Assembly (NCBI RefSeq): GCF_020524765.1
Contig: NZ_JAIVLR010000001.1
Coordinates: 496,001 to 560,000 of the forward strand
Source: Qipengyuania gaetbuli
GTDB lineage: Bacteria > Pseudomonadota > Alphaproteobacteria > Sphingomonadales > Sphingomonadaceae
DNA: 64,000 nucleotides
Direction of reading: 5' to 3'
How positions within the stretch are numbered: position 1 is the first letter of the stretch; the number at the start of each line of letters is the position of its first letter. Below the pieces are notes generated by a model. The model was not told the origin of the DNA, ran no database searches, and saw only the letters and a program-made list of their open reading frames with translations. Made by a program: the position numbers and the translations under genes. Shown one piece after another: positions 30,523 to 38,863 of this stretch.

Positions 30523-30966
30523 CTATTGCCAGCGGCCGAGTGCGCGGGCGCGTTTCTCGCGCAGCAGCAGCCACACGACAAGGCCAAGGGGGCCGGCAAG
30601 GAAAGTCGCCAGCAGCACCGGTGCTTGCACGATGCGCGAAAATCCCTTCGCGTCGGCATCGCGGGCGATCCACAGGCCGACGAAGAGATCGAACGCGAGA
30701 TAGTGGATCCAACCGATCGTCACCCCTGCATCGCTGGCGAAGATGGCGCGCACGCCCTCGATGCTTCCGAAATCCATTCCGCCCTCGCCAGCGGGCACAA
30801 CGCCCGACAGAACACCGATAAGCAGCAGGGCATACGTCGCGCAAAGCAGGCCGACGCCCAGGTACAGTATCGCCGCCAGCAGGGCAGGCCAGCGCGGCAG
30901 CAGTATCAGTGCGAGCCACATCACGAGCGCAAGGCCGTTGGCGATCCCGAAAACCGTGTCCCACAT
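30523..30966 (-). CDS. ABA4-like (DUF4281) membrane protein
   Basis: 147 residues with four transmembrane helices. The diagnostic stretch is GWIHYLAFDLFVGLWIARDA, followed by FLAGPLGLVVWLLLR. Plant ABA4 is needed for neoxanthin formation; bacterial homologues are uncharacterised, though carotenoid-producing sphingomonads commonly carry one. It begins two bases after the stop of the upstream epimerase-like gene. Confidence 0.82.
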   Translation of the reverse strand: MWDTVFGIANGLALVMWLALILLPRWPALLAAILYLGVGLLCATYALLLIGVLSGVVPAGEGGMDFGSIEGVRAIFASDAGVTIGWIHYLAFDLFVGLWIARDADAKGFSRIVQAPVLLATFLAGPLGLVVWLLLREKRARALGRWQ

Positions 30967-30968
30967 GC

Positions 30969-31667
30969 CTACTCGTCCACCAGTTGCGGCAGGCGTTTCG
31001 CTGCCCGGATAATGCCGTCATTGTCGTGCACGAAGCGCCCGCGCGCGGCGCTCTTGGCCAGGGCCAGCGCAGCCTGCGCGACAGTTTCGGCGTGGATCGC
31101 GCGATACTGGCGGTACTTGCCGTGCATCAGCATGTTGGCGAGCGGCGCTGCCGCAATGCCCAGCCGTTCCCCCACACGCCGGTCGTTCTCGCGCTTGCCG
31201 CGCAGCAGGCCCGGCCGCAGGATATCGAGACGAGGGAAACGGATCTTGGTCAGCTCGCGCTCTGTCTCGCCTTTCACGCGCAGGTAGAAGGTCTTGGACA
31301 GCGGATCCGCCCCTGCCGAGCTGACAGCAACGAAACGCTCGACCCCGTGCTCCTTCGCAGCGCGGGCGGTCGCGAGGACGAGATCATGGTCGACCGCACG
31401 GAATGCGGCCTCGTCCTGCCCGGCCTTCTTCCAGGTGGTCCCCAATGCGCAAATGACGGCCTTGGGTCGCATGGCTTCGAGCACTTCGCCCCATTTTTCC
31501 GGCTCCGCGACGAACAGCTCCATCCGGATACCCCGGGGCAGTTTAGCCTCGCGACGGGCGATCGCGGACAGGCGCACGTCCTCGCGGCCGATGCATTCCT
31601 CCATCACCTTGCCGCCGATCAGCCCGGTCGCGCCGATGAGGCAGATACGCGTCGCACCGTCAGACAT
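30969..31667 (-). CDS. NAD(P)-binding epimerase/reductase-like protein
   Basis: 232 residues with an atypical short-chain reductase Rossmann fold: ICLIGATGLIGGKVMEE at the N-terminus, then VICALGTTWKKAG, RFVAVSSAGADP and YLRVKGETERELT (Tyr-x3-Lys-like). It resembles the HTATIP2/oxidoreductase group. The start overlaps the dgt stop by eight bases. The substrate is not known. Confidence 0.85.
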   Translation of the reverse strand: MSDGATRICLIGATGLIGGKVMEECIGREDVRLSAIARREAKLPRGIRMELFVAEPEKWGEVLEAMRPKAVICALGTTWKKAGQDEAAFRAVDHDLVLATARAAKEHGVERFVAVSSAGADPLSKTFYLRVKGETERELTKIRFPRLDILRPGLLRGKRENDRRVGERLGIAAAPLANMLMHGKYRQYRAIHAETVAQAALALAKSAARGRFVHDNDGIIRAAKRLPQLVDE

Positions 31668-32820
31668 TGGACAGCCCCTGCGGCGCGCGGCCGTAGATGC
31701 GGGTGCACTGGTCGATGGCAAAGCGGTCGGTCATGCCGGCGATGAAATCGGCGATGTGACGGCTCTTGCCCGGTTCGCTTTCCGGCAAGCGATCGAGCCA
31801 GTCGTCGGGCATAGTCGTCGGGTCCTGCTGGTAGGCGACGAACAGCCGCGCGATGACATCGCGGGCACGCTCTGCCGTCTGGATCTGCTCGGGATGGTAA
31901 TAGAGCCGCTGGTACATGAATTTCTTCAGCGCGCGTTCCTCGTTCGCCATGCCGGGCGAGAAACCGGCCAGCTGCTTGCCCGCTTCGCGCACCTGCTCGG
32001 CGCTGTCGAGGCCCTTCACGGCCGTGCGCGTCTGTTCGAGCACGTCGTTGACCATCAGCCCGATCTGGCTGCGAACCAGTTCTCGCAGCTGGTGCTCGCG
32101 CGAGGCGCCGGGATGCTGCCGCTCGACTCGCCGGAACTGGTCGGCGAGGAAATCCACCTCCATCAGGTCGTCGAGCGAAAGGAAGCCCGCCCTTAAACCG
32201 TCGTCGATATCGTGATTGTCATAGGCGATATCGTCGGCAACCGCTGCCACCTGCGCCTCGAGCGAGGGCCACTGGCCGAGTTCCAGCGGGAAGGCCTTGT
32301 CGATATCCGCAAGCGCCCAATTGGCCGCGCCGACCGGGCCATTGTGCTTCGCCATGCCCTCCAGCGTTTCCCAGGTCAGGTTGAGGCCGGGATGGTCGGG
32401 GTAATTGCATTCCAGCCGCGCCAGCGTGCGGATGCCGTGCGCATTGTGGTCATAGCCGCCTGCATGGGTCATCGCCTCTTCCAGCGCCTTTTCGCCGGCG
32501 TGCCCGAAGGGCGGATGACCTATGTCGTGGGCAAGGCACAGCGCCTCGGTCAGGTCTTCGTCCAGCCCCAGTTCGCGGGCGATGACCCGGCCGATCTGGG
32601 CGACTTCGATGCTGTGCGTCATGCGCGTGCGATAGTGATCGCCGTCCGGAGCGACGAAGACTTGTGTCTTCGAGCGCAGGCGGCGGAAGGCGATCGAATG
32701 GACGATCCGGTCTCGGTCGCGCTGGAATTCGCTGCGCGGACCGCGCGCACCTTCTCGGTTCTCGGGAAATTCGCGCCCACGCGAGGCGGCGGGATCGGCG
32801 GCGTAAGGGGCTCTTTGCAT
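31660..32820 (-). CDS. dgt: Deoxyguanosinetriphosphate triphosphohydrolase-like protein
   Basis: A 386-residue HD-superfamily dNTPase that hydrolyses dGTP or other dNTPs to nucleoside and triphosphate. It has RDRIVHSIAFRRLRSKTQV, the metal ligands in RMTHSIEVAQ and CLAHDIGHPPFGHAGE, and the later VADDIAYDNHDIDDGL. It is the first gene of the leftward operon dgt/epimerase/ABA4-like/ligase/DUF938. The family is certain; nucleotide preference is inferred. Confidence 0.95.
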   Translation of the reverse strand: MQRAPYAADPAASRGREFPENREGARGPRSEFQRDRDRIVHSIAFRRLRSKTQVFVAPDGDHYRTRMTHSIEVAQIGRVIARELGLDEDLTEALCLAHDIGHPPFGHAGEKALEEAMTHAGGYDHNAHGIRTLARLECNYPDHPGLNLTWETLEGMAKHNGPVGAANWALADIDKAFPLELGQWPSLEAQVAAVADDIAYDNHDIDDGLRAGFLSLDDLMEVDFLADQFRRVERQHPGASREHQLRELVRSQIGLMVNDVLEQTRTAVKGLDSAEQVREAGKQLAGFSPGMANEERALKKFMYQRLYYHPEQIQTAERARDVIARLFVAYQQDPTTMPDDWLDRLPESEPGKSRHIADFIAGMTDRFAIDQCTRIYGRAPQGLSNV

Positions 32821-32930
32821 CGAGCCGCTGGCTTAGGTCAGGCGATTCACCGCGACAACGTGAACGAAATGGGAACCCTGCCGCTTATCGGCGAAAACCA
32901 CCGTCTCGGGCCGTCAGGGCTCCGATGTGG

Positions 32931-33626
32931 CTACCCTCCGGCGAGTATCCAGTCCGCAGCAGTGCGGCAGTGGATGTCGGTGGAATCGAACACCGGCAGC
33001 ACGTTCGCATCGGTGTCGACCACCAGCTCCAGCTCGGTACAGGCCAGCACGATGGCCTTCGCGCCTTCCTTGTCCTTGTTGGTGATGACGGTCTTGAGCG
33101 CACGTTCGGCAGAACGCGTGACGCGGCCGAGCATCAACTCCTTGTAGATGATGCCGTCGACCAGTTCGACATCGCCCGGATCGGGCGGAAGCAGGTCGAC
33201 GCCGTAGGACACCAGCCGCTGGCGGTAGAAGCCCTCGGTCATGATGAAGCGCGTGCCGAGCAGCGCCGCATTGTCGCAGCCTGCCGCACGCATGGCCTCG
33301 CCCACGCTGTCGGCGATGTGCAGGACAGGGATCGAGATGCCTTCCGCCACCCGGTCATAGACCTTGTGCATGGTGTTTGCGGCGATCACGAGGCCTTCGG
33401 CACCGGCACTTTCCAGCCGGCGCGCGCTATCGACCAGCAGCGCTGCGATCCGGTCCCAGTCGTCCGCCTGTTTCGCCTCGGCGATGAGCGAATAGTCGAG
33501 GCTTTCGATCAGCATCGGTGCGCTGGACATGGGGTGCCCCTTGCGCTGGATTTCGCGGTTGATGCGTTCGTAATAGGCGCGGGTAGAGATCCAGCTCATC
33601 CCCCCGATTAGACCCAGCTTGCGCAA
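32931..33626 (-). CDS. Aspartate/glutamate racemase-family protein lacking the first catalytic residue
   Basis: 231 residues with a racemase fold of the YgeA type: LGLIGGMSWISTRAYY, the GLVIAANTMHKVYD loop and AIVLACTELELVV. The second catalytic Cys (C196) is present, but the first position, Cys in most racemases and Thr83 in E. coli YgeA, is Ala83. A one-base racemase or a non-racemising isomerase/hydrolase role is possible. The TTG start is supported by an excellent GGAAGGGAG site five bases upstream and by the conserved N-terminus. Confidence 0.8.
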   Translation of the reverse strand: MRKLGLIGGMSWISTRAYYERINREIQRKGHPMSSAPMLIESLDYSLIAEAKQADDWDRIAALLVDSARRLESAGAEGLVIAANTMHKVYDRVAEGISIPVLHIADSVGEAMRAAGCDNAALLGTRFIMTEGFYRQRLVSYGVDLLPPDPGDVELVDGIIYKELMLGRVTRSAERALKTVITNKDKEGAKAIVLACTELELVVDTDANVLPVFDSTDIHCRTAADWILAGG

Positions 33627-33675
33627 GTGCGCTCCCTTCCTGATACCCTGTTGCGCCCCTGCGGGCAGACCCTCT

Positions 33676-34677
33676 TCAGGAATTGGGAACGGACTGCGCG
33701 CTCGGCGGTTCCGAAGCGCTTTCGCTTGCCGCAAGGGCGATGTCCGAAAGCCACACCATCAGGTCCGCCGCGCTGCGCTCCGCCGCCTCTTCCATCGGGA
33801 TGTGCCCGATGCCGTCATAGGCTACCAAGGTGGAGTTCGGCAGGGCATCGTCATACCAGCCCGCCGCCGCGAAAGGGATGAGTGCATCTTCCTTGCCCCA
33901 CATCACCAGTGTCGGCACTTCCACCTTGGCCACGTCTGCCTTGTCGAAAACCGTCCAGCCAAGGCCAAAGCGTTTCATCGTCGCATCGCGATTGCCCGGA
34001 TAGCGCGCCAGTTCCCAGTAGCGGTCGACCGCCTCGGGGCTGACGATTTGCTGGTTCGAAACGCTTTGCGACAGGCTGCGCTCGACGATGGAACGCGGCA
34101 TGAGCTGGAAGGCGAGGCTGTTGACGACGGGAATGCGCGCCAGCTTGAAGGCCAGATTGCCCCTACCCTCGCGCTGGATGTCCGCGCCGCCCGCATCGAC
34201 CAGCACCAGTCCGTCGAGACGTTCGGGATGGGCCATGGCGTATCCCATGGCGATGCCGCCGCCCATCGAATTTCCGGCCAGCACGAAGCGTTCGAGACCC
34301 AGCGCATCGGCGACATTCCCGACGTCGGCGACGAAGGCGTCATGCGAATAATCGCCATCGGGCGCGGGTCCCGTCAAGCCGTGGCCGCGCTGGTCGAAGC
34401 GGATGACGCGGTAATCCTCGCGCAGCATCTCAGCCCAGGGCTGCCAAGTGTAGAGATCGGCGTTCGAGCCGTGCAGCAGCATGATCACAGGCGCATCGCG
34501 CGGCCCTTCGTCCCTCAAGTGGACCGTGCGTCCGTCGGCGAGTTCGACAGCCTGAGAAGGCGAGGCACCGTACTTGGCCCACATCTCCTCCGCATCAGTG
34601 TCCGGCACCCTGAAGGCGAGGAAAGCGAGACCGCCTGCCAGAAGTAGCAGGCCGATCGCGCGCACGATCCATTTCAT
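33676..34677 (-). CDS. Membrane-anchored alpha/beta hydrolase
   Basis: 333 residues. An N-terminal hydrophobic anchor (AIGLLLLAGGLAFLAF) precedes an alpha/beta hydrolase fold. HGSNADLYTWQPW forms the oxyanion loop, the nucleophile elbow is GNSMGGG, the acid is the Asp in WGKEDALIP and the base is His in GIGHIPMEE. The substrate is unknown. The start overlaps the stop of the di-CxxCH gene (ATGA), tying it to the secreted-protein set. Confidence 0.88.
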   Translation of the reverse strand: MKWIVRAIGLLLLAGGLAFLAFRVPDTDAEEMWAKYGASPSQAVELADGRTVHLRDEGPRDAPVIMLLHGSNADLYTWQPWAEMLREDYRVIRFDQRGHGLTGPAPDGDYSHDAFVADVGNVADALGLERFVLAGNSMGGGIAMGYAMAHPERLDGLVLVDAGGADIQREGRGNLAFKLARIPVVNSLAFQLMPRSIVERSLSQSVSNQQIVSPEAVDRYWELARYPGNRDATMKRFGLGWTVFDKADVAKVEVPTLVMWGKEDALIPFAAAGWYDDALPNSTLVAYDGIGHIPMEEAAERSAADLMVWLSDIALAASESASEPPSAQSVPNS

Positions 34678-35687
34678 TTCGGCATCTCCTCGATCCAGCG
34701 GCGCACCGCTTCGGTTCCTTCGCGATCGATACTCGACTTACCGAGCTCGGGCATGGCGACGCCGGGATCATTGCTCAGCATCCGGTGAAGCAGGATCGAC
34801 TGATCGGGATCGCCTGGCACGACATCGAACAGCAAGCCACCAGCCCCGCGTCCGGCTGCGACCGGGCGCTTCATCACGCCGAGCGCGTGCGGATCGTCCT
34901 GTTCCCACCGCAAGTCGAGCCCGCTGTTCGAGGCAGTCGCGCCGGGGCGGTGGCAGTGAGCGCAGTTCACGTCGAGATATGCGCGGGCCACAGCCTCGGC
35001 ACCGGAAGCGCCGCGCTTTTCCCAGACCACCAGCCGTTCTGCACCAGCCGGAACCTCGCCGAGATTGGCCGCGAGCCATTCGCCGGACAGATTTCGGGCC
35101 TTGGGACCTATCGGAATCACCGCATCGTCCAGCCCGTGGCATTCCTTGCACTGGTTCTTGTTCGGGACGCGGTAGCTGATCGCCTCGCCTGCCGGTGTGA
35201 CGACCGACATGCGCGCTCCTGCAATCGCCAGCGCAGCATCGGTCTGCTCCGCGTTCCAGACATAGGGCAGAGCCACCCAGCCGCTTTCACGGTGGAGCAA
35301 GACGCGTGTTTCGATTAGCCGCCGCTCCCGCCCCTCGCCGAAGGCGAAGGTCTTGATCAGCGCAGTGCCGACCGGAAAATCGATCAGGCCATCGCCATTG
35401 GCTTCCATCCGCTTGCCTTCGGGCACGTAGACGAAGCGCAGCTTTTCCGCGCCGTCGGAATAGAGCGGGGTATTCAGGCGATAGGGCGTGACGCGTGCCG
35501 CCGGGGCCTGTCCTGCCCCGTCCGTGAAGAAGCCGAACTGCGACAACAGGCGCGGCATGCCTTGTACAACTGCATCGTCATTGACTGCGCCGACCGCCGC
35601 TACCGGCTGGAAGAAATCGGCGCGTGCCGCAACCGATCCGGCCAGCGCGAGGCTCGCTGCGGCAAGCAGGGCGGTGGCAGACTTCAT
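34674..35687 (-). CDS. Secreted di-CxxCH protein (SO_2930/HNE_0200-like family)
   Basis: 337 residues with a signal peptide (cleaved near AARADF). Two haem-binding motifs are visible: CKECH at 180-184 and CAHCH at 242-246. The family is an uncharacterised one that recurs beside parallel beta-helix proteins (recognised as the TIGR03806/TIGR03805 pairing). It is probably a periplasmic or surface c-type cytochrome-like protein. Start and stop overlap both neighbours by four bases, so it is the middle of a coupled operon. Confidence 0.78.
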   Translation of the reverse strand: MKSATALLAAASLALAGSVAARADFFQPVAAVGAVNDDAVVQGMPRLLSQFGFFTDGAGQAPAARVTPYRLNTPLYSDGAEKLRFVYVPEGKRMEANGDGLIDFPVGTALIKTFAFGEGRERRLIETRVLLHRESGWVALPYVWNAEQTDAALAIAGARMSVVTPAGEAISYRVPNKNQCKECHGLDDAVIPIGPKARNLSGEWLAANLGEVPAGAERLVVWEKRGASGAEAVARAYLDVNCAHCHRPGATASNSGLDLRWEQDDPHALGVMKRPVAAGRGAGGLLFDVVPGDPDQSILLHRMLSNDPGVAMPELGKSSIDREGTEAVRRWIEEMPK

Positions 35688-36874
35688 CCTCCGAGCTGCG
35701 CCTCCAGCGCCGCAGGTGCACCGATGCCGCTGCGATCGAACGCGGACGCAGGCGCCGTGACGGCGAGAGGTCCGGGCTGCGCTGCGCCGAGGCCCTTTCC
35801 GGCCTCGGTCAGGTTGAGGCTCCACCCTGCGGTCCCTTCAACCGCTGCAAGCGATCCGAGCCCGTCCCACAGGACCGGCGGCAATTCACCGCCGAAGGCC
35901 GCGAGCAGCATCTCCGCCCCGTCGAGCTGCGGGTCGTAGCCGCCGCCGTCGTAGCTGTTCGGGCCCACCACCACCTCGCGCGGAAGCGGGTTGTAGCGCG
36001 CATCGTCATAGGGCTGGACATAGGCGATCACCATGACCGGCGCAGTCGGATTGCCGGAGAGGATGTTGTTTTCGATCAGCACCTTTTCGTTGGCCATGAC
36101 CATGATGCCGGTGCCGCGCCGCACGCCGGCGACGATATTGCCGGGGGGCGCGAAATTGGGCGTGTCGTTGGCAACCACCAGGTTGTTCTCGATGATGACG
36201 TTGCCGCCGCCCATGACCGGCAGGCTGGGCAGGTCGAACACGAGGATCCCGCCCGTATTACGCGTGGCGACATTGTGCGCGACCAGCGCGTTGCGGCTGT
36301 TCTCGATCTCGATCCCGGCGACATTCGCCTCCGCGATCGAGTTGCGCACGGTGATCCGGTCGGACTGACCGACATAGATGCCCGCATCGCTCGCCCCGGT
36401 CACCTTGACGCCGTCGACAAGAATGCCCGTGCTTTCGACCGGATAGATGCCGTAGGCGCCATTTTCCGGATGCGGCCCGCGCGTCCAGGTCACGCGGATG
36501 CGGTGGTAGACGATATTGTCGGCGCCCTTGGACTTCACCCCGTCGCCCTTGGGGTTTTCCAGCGCGAAATCGCGCAGGGTGACATTGTCGCTGGTGACGA
36601 GCAGCCCTTCTCCCGCGCCCTGCTGGCCGGTGAAGTCGAGCACGGTCCCGTCCATTCCTGCGCCGCGCACGGTCACACCTTCGACATCGAGGCTGAGACC
36701 GTCGCTCATCGCGTAGCGGCCCGCTTCGAGCACGATCTCGTCGCCCGGCTGCGCCATGATGAGCGCCTCCTGCAGGCGCTCCTGCGCGCCGTCCCCGGGG
36801 GTCACGACATGGGTTTCGGCCAGCGCAGGCGCGGCAGTCGCGAGCAAGGCAGCGGCAATCGACAGTCTGAACAT
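35684..36874 (-). CDS. Secreted parallel beta-helix repeat protein
   Basis: 396 residues with a signal peptide (MFRLSIAAALLATAAPALAE). Successive turns of a right-handed beta-helix are obvious (GVTVRGAGMDGTVLDF, GILVDGVKVTGASDAGIYV, ITVRNSIAEANVAGIEIEN, NVIIENNLVVAND). The fold is that of polysaccharide-active or adhesive proteins, but no catalytic site is recognisable. It matches the beta-helix family that pairs with the downstream di-haem-type protein. An ATGA overlap links the two. Confidence 0.82.
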   Translation of the reverse strand: MFRLSIAAALLATAAPALAETHVVTPGDGAQERLQEALIMAQPGDEIVLEAGRYAMSDGLSLDVEGVTVRGAGMDGTVLDFTGQQGAGEGLLVTSDNVTLRDFALENPKGDGVKSKGADNIVYHRIRVTWTRGPHPENGAYGIYPVESTGILVDGVKVTGASDAGIYVGQSDRITVRNSIAEANVAGIEIENSRNALVAHNVATRNTGGILVFDLPSLPVMGGGNVIIENNLVVANDTPNFAPPGNIVAGVRRGTGIMVMANEKVLIENNILSGNPTAPVMVIAYVQPYDDARYNPLPREVVVGPNSYDGGGYDPQLDGAEMLLAAFGGELPPVLWDGLGSLAAVEGTAGWSLNLTEAGKGLGAAQPGPLAVTAPASAFDRSGIGAPAALEAQLGG

Positions 36875-36932
36875 GAGTCTCTCCCTTGCAACCCATAGTG
36901 CCGCAAGGTCAGGCGATTGCAAGCGATGGGCT

Positions 36933-38459
36933 TCAGCGGGATGCGGCTTGTGCCCGGGCCAGCCCTTCCATCGACAGCCTGCGCCCGGGCGCGAAGGCCA
37001 GCGCCTCGCGATAGGCTTCTGCCGCTTCCTTGTGCCGGCCTGCTGCAGCAAGGCGCTCGGCAAGGATTTCCCAGCCCGGCTTGCCCACCGGTGGCGGGCC
37101 ATAGACGACAGGCGTCGCGCTTTCCTGCTCGGCTGCGGCACGTAGCATGGCGAGCCCTTCATCCGTGCGGCCTTCGGAAAGGACCAATAGCGCCTCGCCC
37201 TGCGCGACCTGGCGCATCATCCACGGCCTGACCCACGTGTCGTAGGGCGATTCTTCCTTGAGCGCGGCATCGATTTCGACCGCCAGCGCTTTCATGCGGT
37301 CGAGCGCGGCGGCCACTTCCCGCCGGTCGCCCCCAGCCCGCATAAGGCGCGAATACGCCTGGTCGAAGCGCGTCAGGAGGAAGCCTTCATCCACGCCTTC
37401 GAGCGGAGGTGCCCACGTGCCGGTCGCAACGCCGTTCCACATGGCCATGCCGGAATAGCTGGAGGCCGGGCCGTAGCCGAGGCGGCCCTTGGGGCCTCCC
37501 GCGATCTGCGCCTCGGCCTGCGCGCGGCATTCGGCGATCAGCGGCCCCGCATCCTTGCCCTGCTGGAGCAGCGCATAGGCCAGCCATTCGTTGTAGTGGC
37601 CGCAGGAACTGGGATCGCGGCCCTGCGAGGCCCGCTGGCGGTCGACCACCGCATCTGCGTTCACATTGGCGCGCTCCACCGCCTGCCAGTCGGCCAGCGC
37701 ATGGAAGATATGGCTCACCATGTGCTGCGCATGGCCCGCATCGGGCGCGACCACCGCGTAACGTTCGGCCATCCGCTTTCCGAGCGGGGCGTGGACCGGA
37801 TCGTCATAGGAATGGATCAGGTAGTGGAGGATTCCGGGGTGCATCTCGTGCGTCATGAAGCCTTGCTCCAGCACGCCTGCCGCCTCCATGTAGACGGGCA
37901 ATTGCCTGCCACCATGCGAGCTCGCCAGCACTGCAAGACCGGTGAAGGCGCGCGTGTCGATATCGTCGGGGTGCGCGGCGAGCATGGTCCGCATCTTTGC
38001 GAGGTATGCGAGGTCGCGTTCTTCCTTGGTGCCATCGCCGTAAAGGGTTTCGACCGCGTCGAGCCACTGGCGCTCGGTCGCATTCCGGGCCTTGGCAGCG
38101 CGCTCCGCCGGGGTGGCGCCCAGCTTTGCCAGTGCGGCAAGCGCAGCATCCCGGTCCTGATCGTCCCACAGCGAATGGTTGTAGGTCATCGCTTCGCCCC
38201 AATAGGCCATGACGAAGCCCGGATCAGCGGCCTGTGCGCGCTGGAATTCCTCCGCCGCGTAGCCGTATTCGAAATTGTGCAACAGGGCGAGGCCGCGCAG
38301 GAACAGCTGCTTCGCCGCTTCGTTCGCGCTGGTCTCCATGACCATGAATTCGGTCCCGACCTGCGCCAGCGTCGCATTCTCTTCAGCGCCGTGACCGGTA
38401 TGCGCATTGGCCGTCGCCGCCATCAGCAGCGCGGCTGTCGTGAGTACCAGTTTCTTCAT
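36933..38459 (-). CDS. Secreted TPR-repeat protein, function unknown
   Basis: 508 residues with a signal peptide (MKKLVLTTAALLMAATANAH). Tetratricopeptide-like helices cover most of the chain, for example LALLHNFEYGYAAEEFQRAQ and the C-terminal GRHKEAAEAYREALAFAPG. His-rich conserved segments (HEMHPGILHYLIHSYDDP and HAQHMVSHIFHAL) might bind a metal. It lies 58 bases upstream of the beta-helix gene, on the same strand. It is likely a periplasmic partner in the same set. Confidence 0.75.
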   Translation of the reverse strand: MKKLVLTTAALLMAATANAHTGHGAEENATLAQVGTEFMVMETSANEAAKQLFLRGLALLHNFEYGYAAEEFQRAQAADPGFVMAYWGEAMTYNHSLWDDQDRDAALAALAKLGATPAERAAKARNATERQWLDAVETLYGDGTKEERDLAYLAKMRTMLAAHPDDIDTRAFTGLAVLASSHGGRQLPVYMEAAGVLEQGFMTHEMHPGILHYLIHSYDDPVHAPLGKRMAERYAVVAPDAGHAQHMVSHIFHALADWQAVERANVNADAVVDRQRASQGRDPSSCGHYNEWLAYALLQQGKDAGPLIAECRAQAEAQIAGGPKGRLGYGPASSYSGMAMWNGVATGTWAPPLEGVDEGFLLTRFDQAYSRLMRAGGDRREVAAALDRMKALAVEIDAALKEESPYDTWVRPWMMRQVAQGEALLVLSEGRTDEGLAMLRAAAEQESATPVVYGPPPVGKPGWEILAERLAAAGRHKEAAEAYREALAFAPGRRLSMEGLARAQAASR

Positions 38460-38517
38460 GAGTCCCTCCCCCTCGGCACAGATAATGCCGCGAGCGAGCG
38501 GGTTTGGGAAGCAGGGG

Positions 38518-38859
38518 CTATCCGGCCGAGAAGGAGCAGATCGCCGCCGAGGTGCCGACCACCTCGATCGCCTCGCGGTCGTCCACGCGGCGCAGGCGCT
38601 CGAGGAATTCCGCCATGGTCAGCGGAACCTCGCTTTCGCCTTCACGCGCCTGGAGGTTTTCGAGCTTGCGCAGCTGCATCAACGACAGGCGCTCTGCCAT
38701 GCGCCCGCCCATGCAGGCAGCGACCGGCTGCGGGATGCCCTTGTCGACCAGCACGGCCTCGATCCGGCCGGCGGTCACGCGCTCGACGCCGCCGAACCAG
38801 CCCCACAGGCCGATGCCGACCAACGCCAGCACGGCGATTGCGATTACGGTCTTGCGCAT
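38518..38859 (-). CDS. Membrane-anchored hypothetical protein
   Basis: 113 residues with one N-terminal transmembrane helix (VIAIAVLALVGIGLWGWF) and a short soluble domain with two Cys (ACMGGRM and AAICSFS). It is not recognised. It starts five bases after the pntB stop, so it is probably cotranscribed with the transhydrogenase or heads the secreted-protein set. Confidence 0.65.
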   Translation of the reverse strand: MRKTVIAIAVLALVGIGLWGWFGGVERVTAGRIEAVLVDKGIPQPVAACMGGRMAERLSLMQLRKLENLQAREGESEVPLTMAEFLERLRRVDDREAIEVVGTSAAICSFSAG

Positions 38860-38863
38860 TGGC

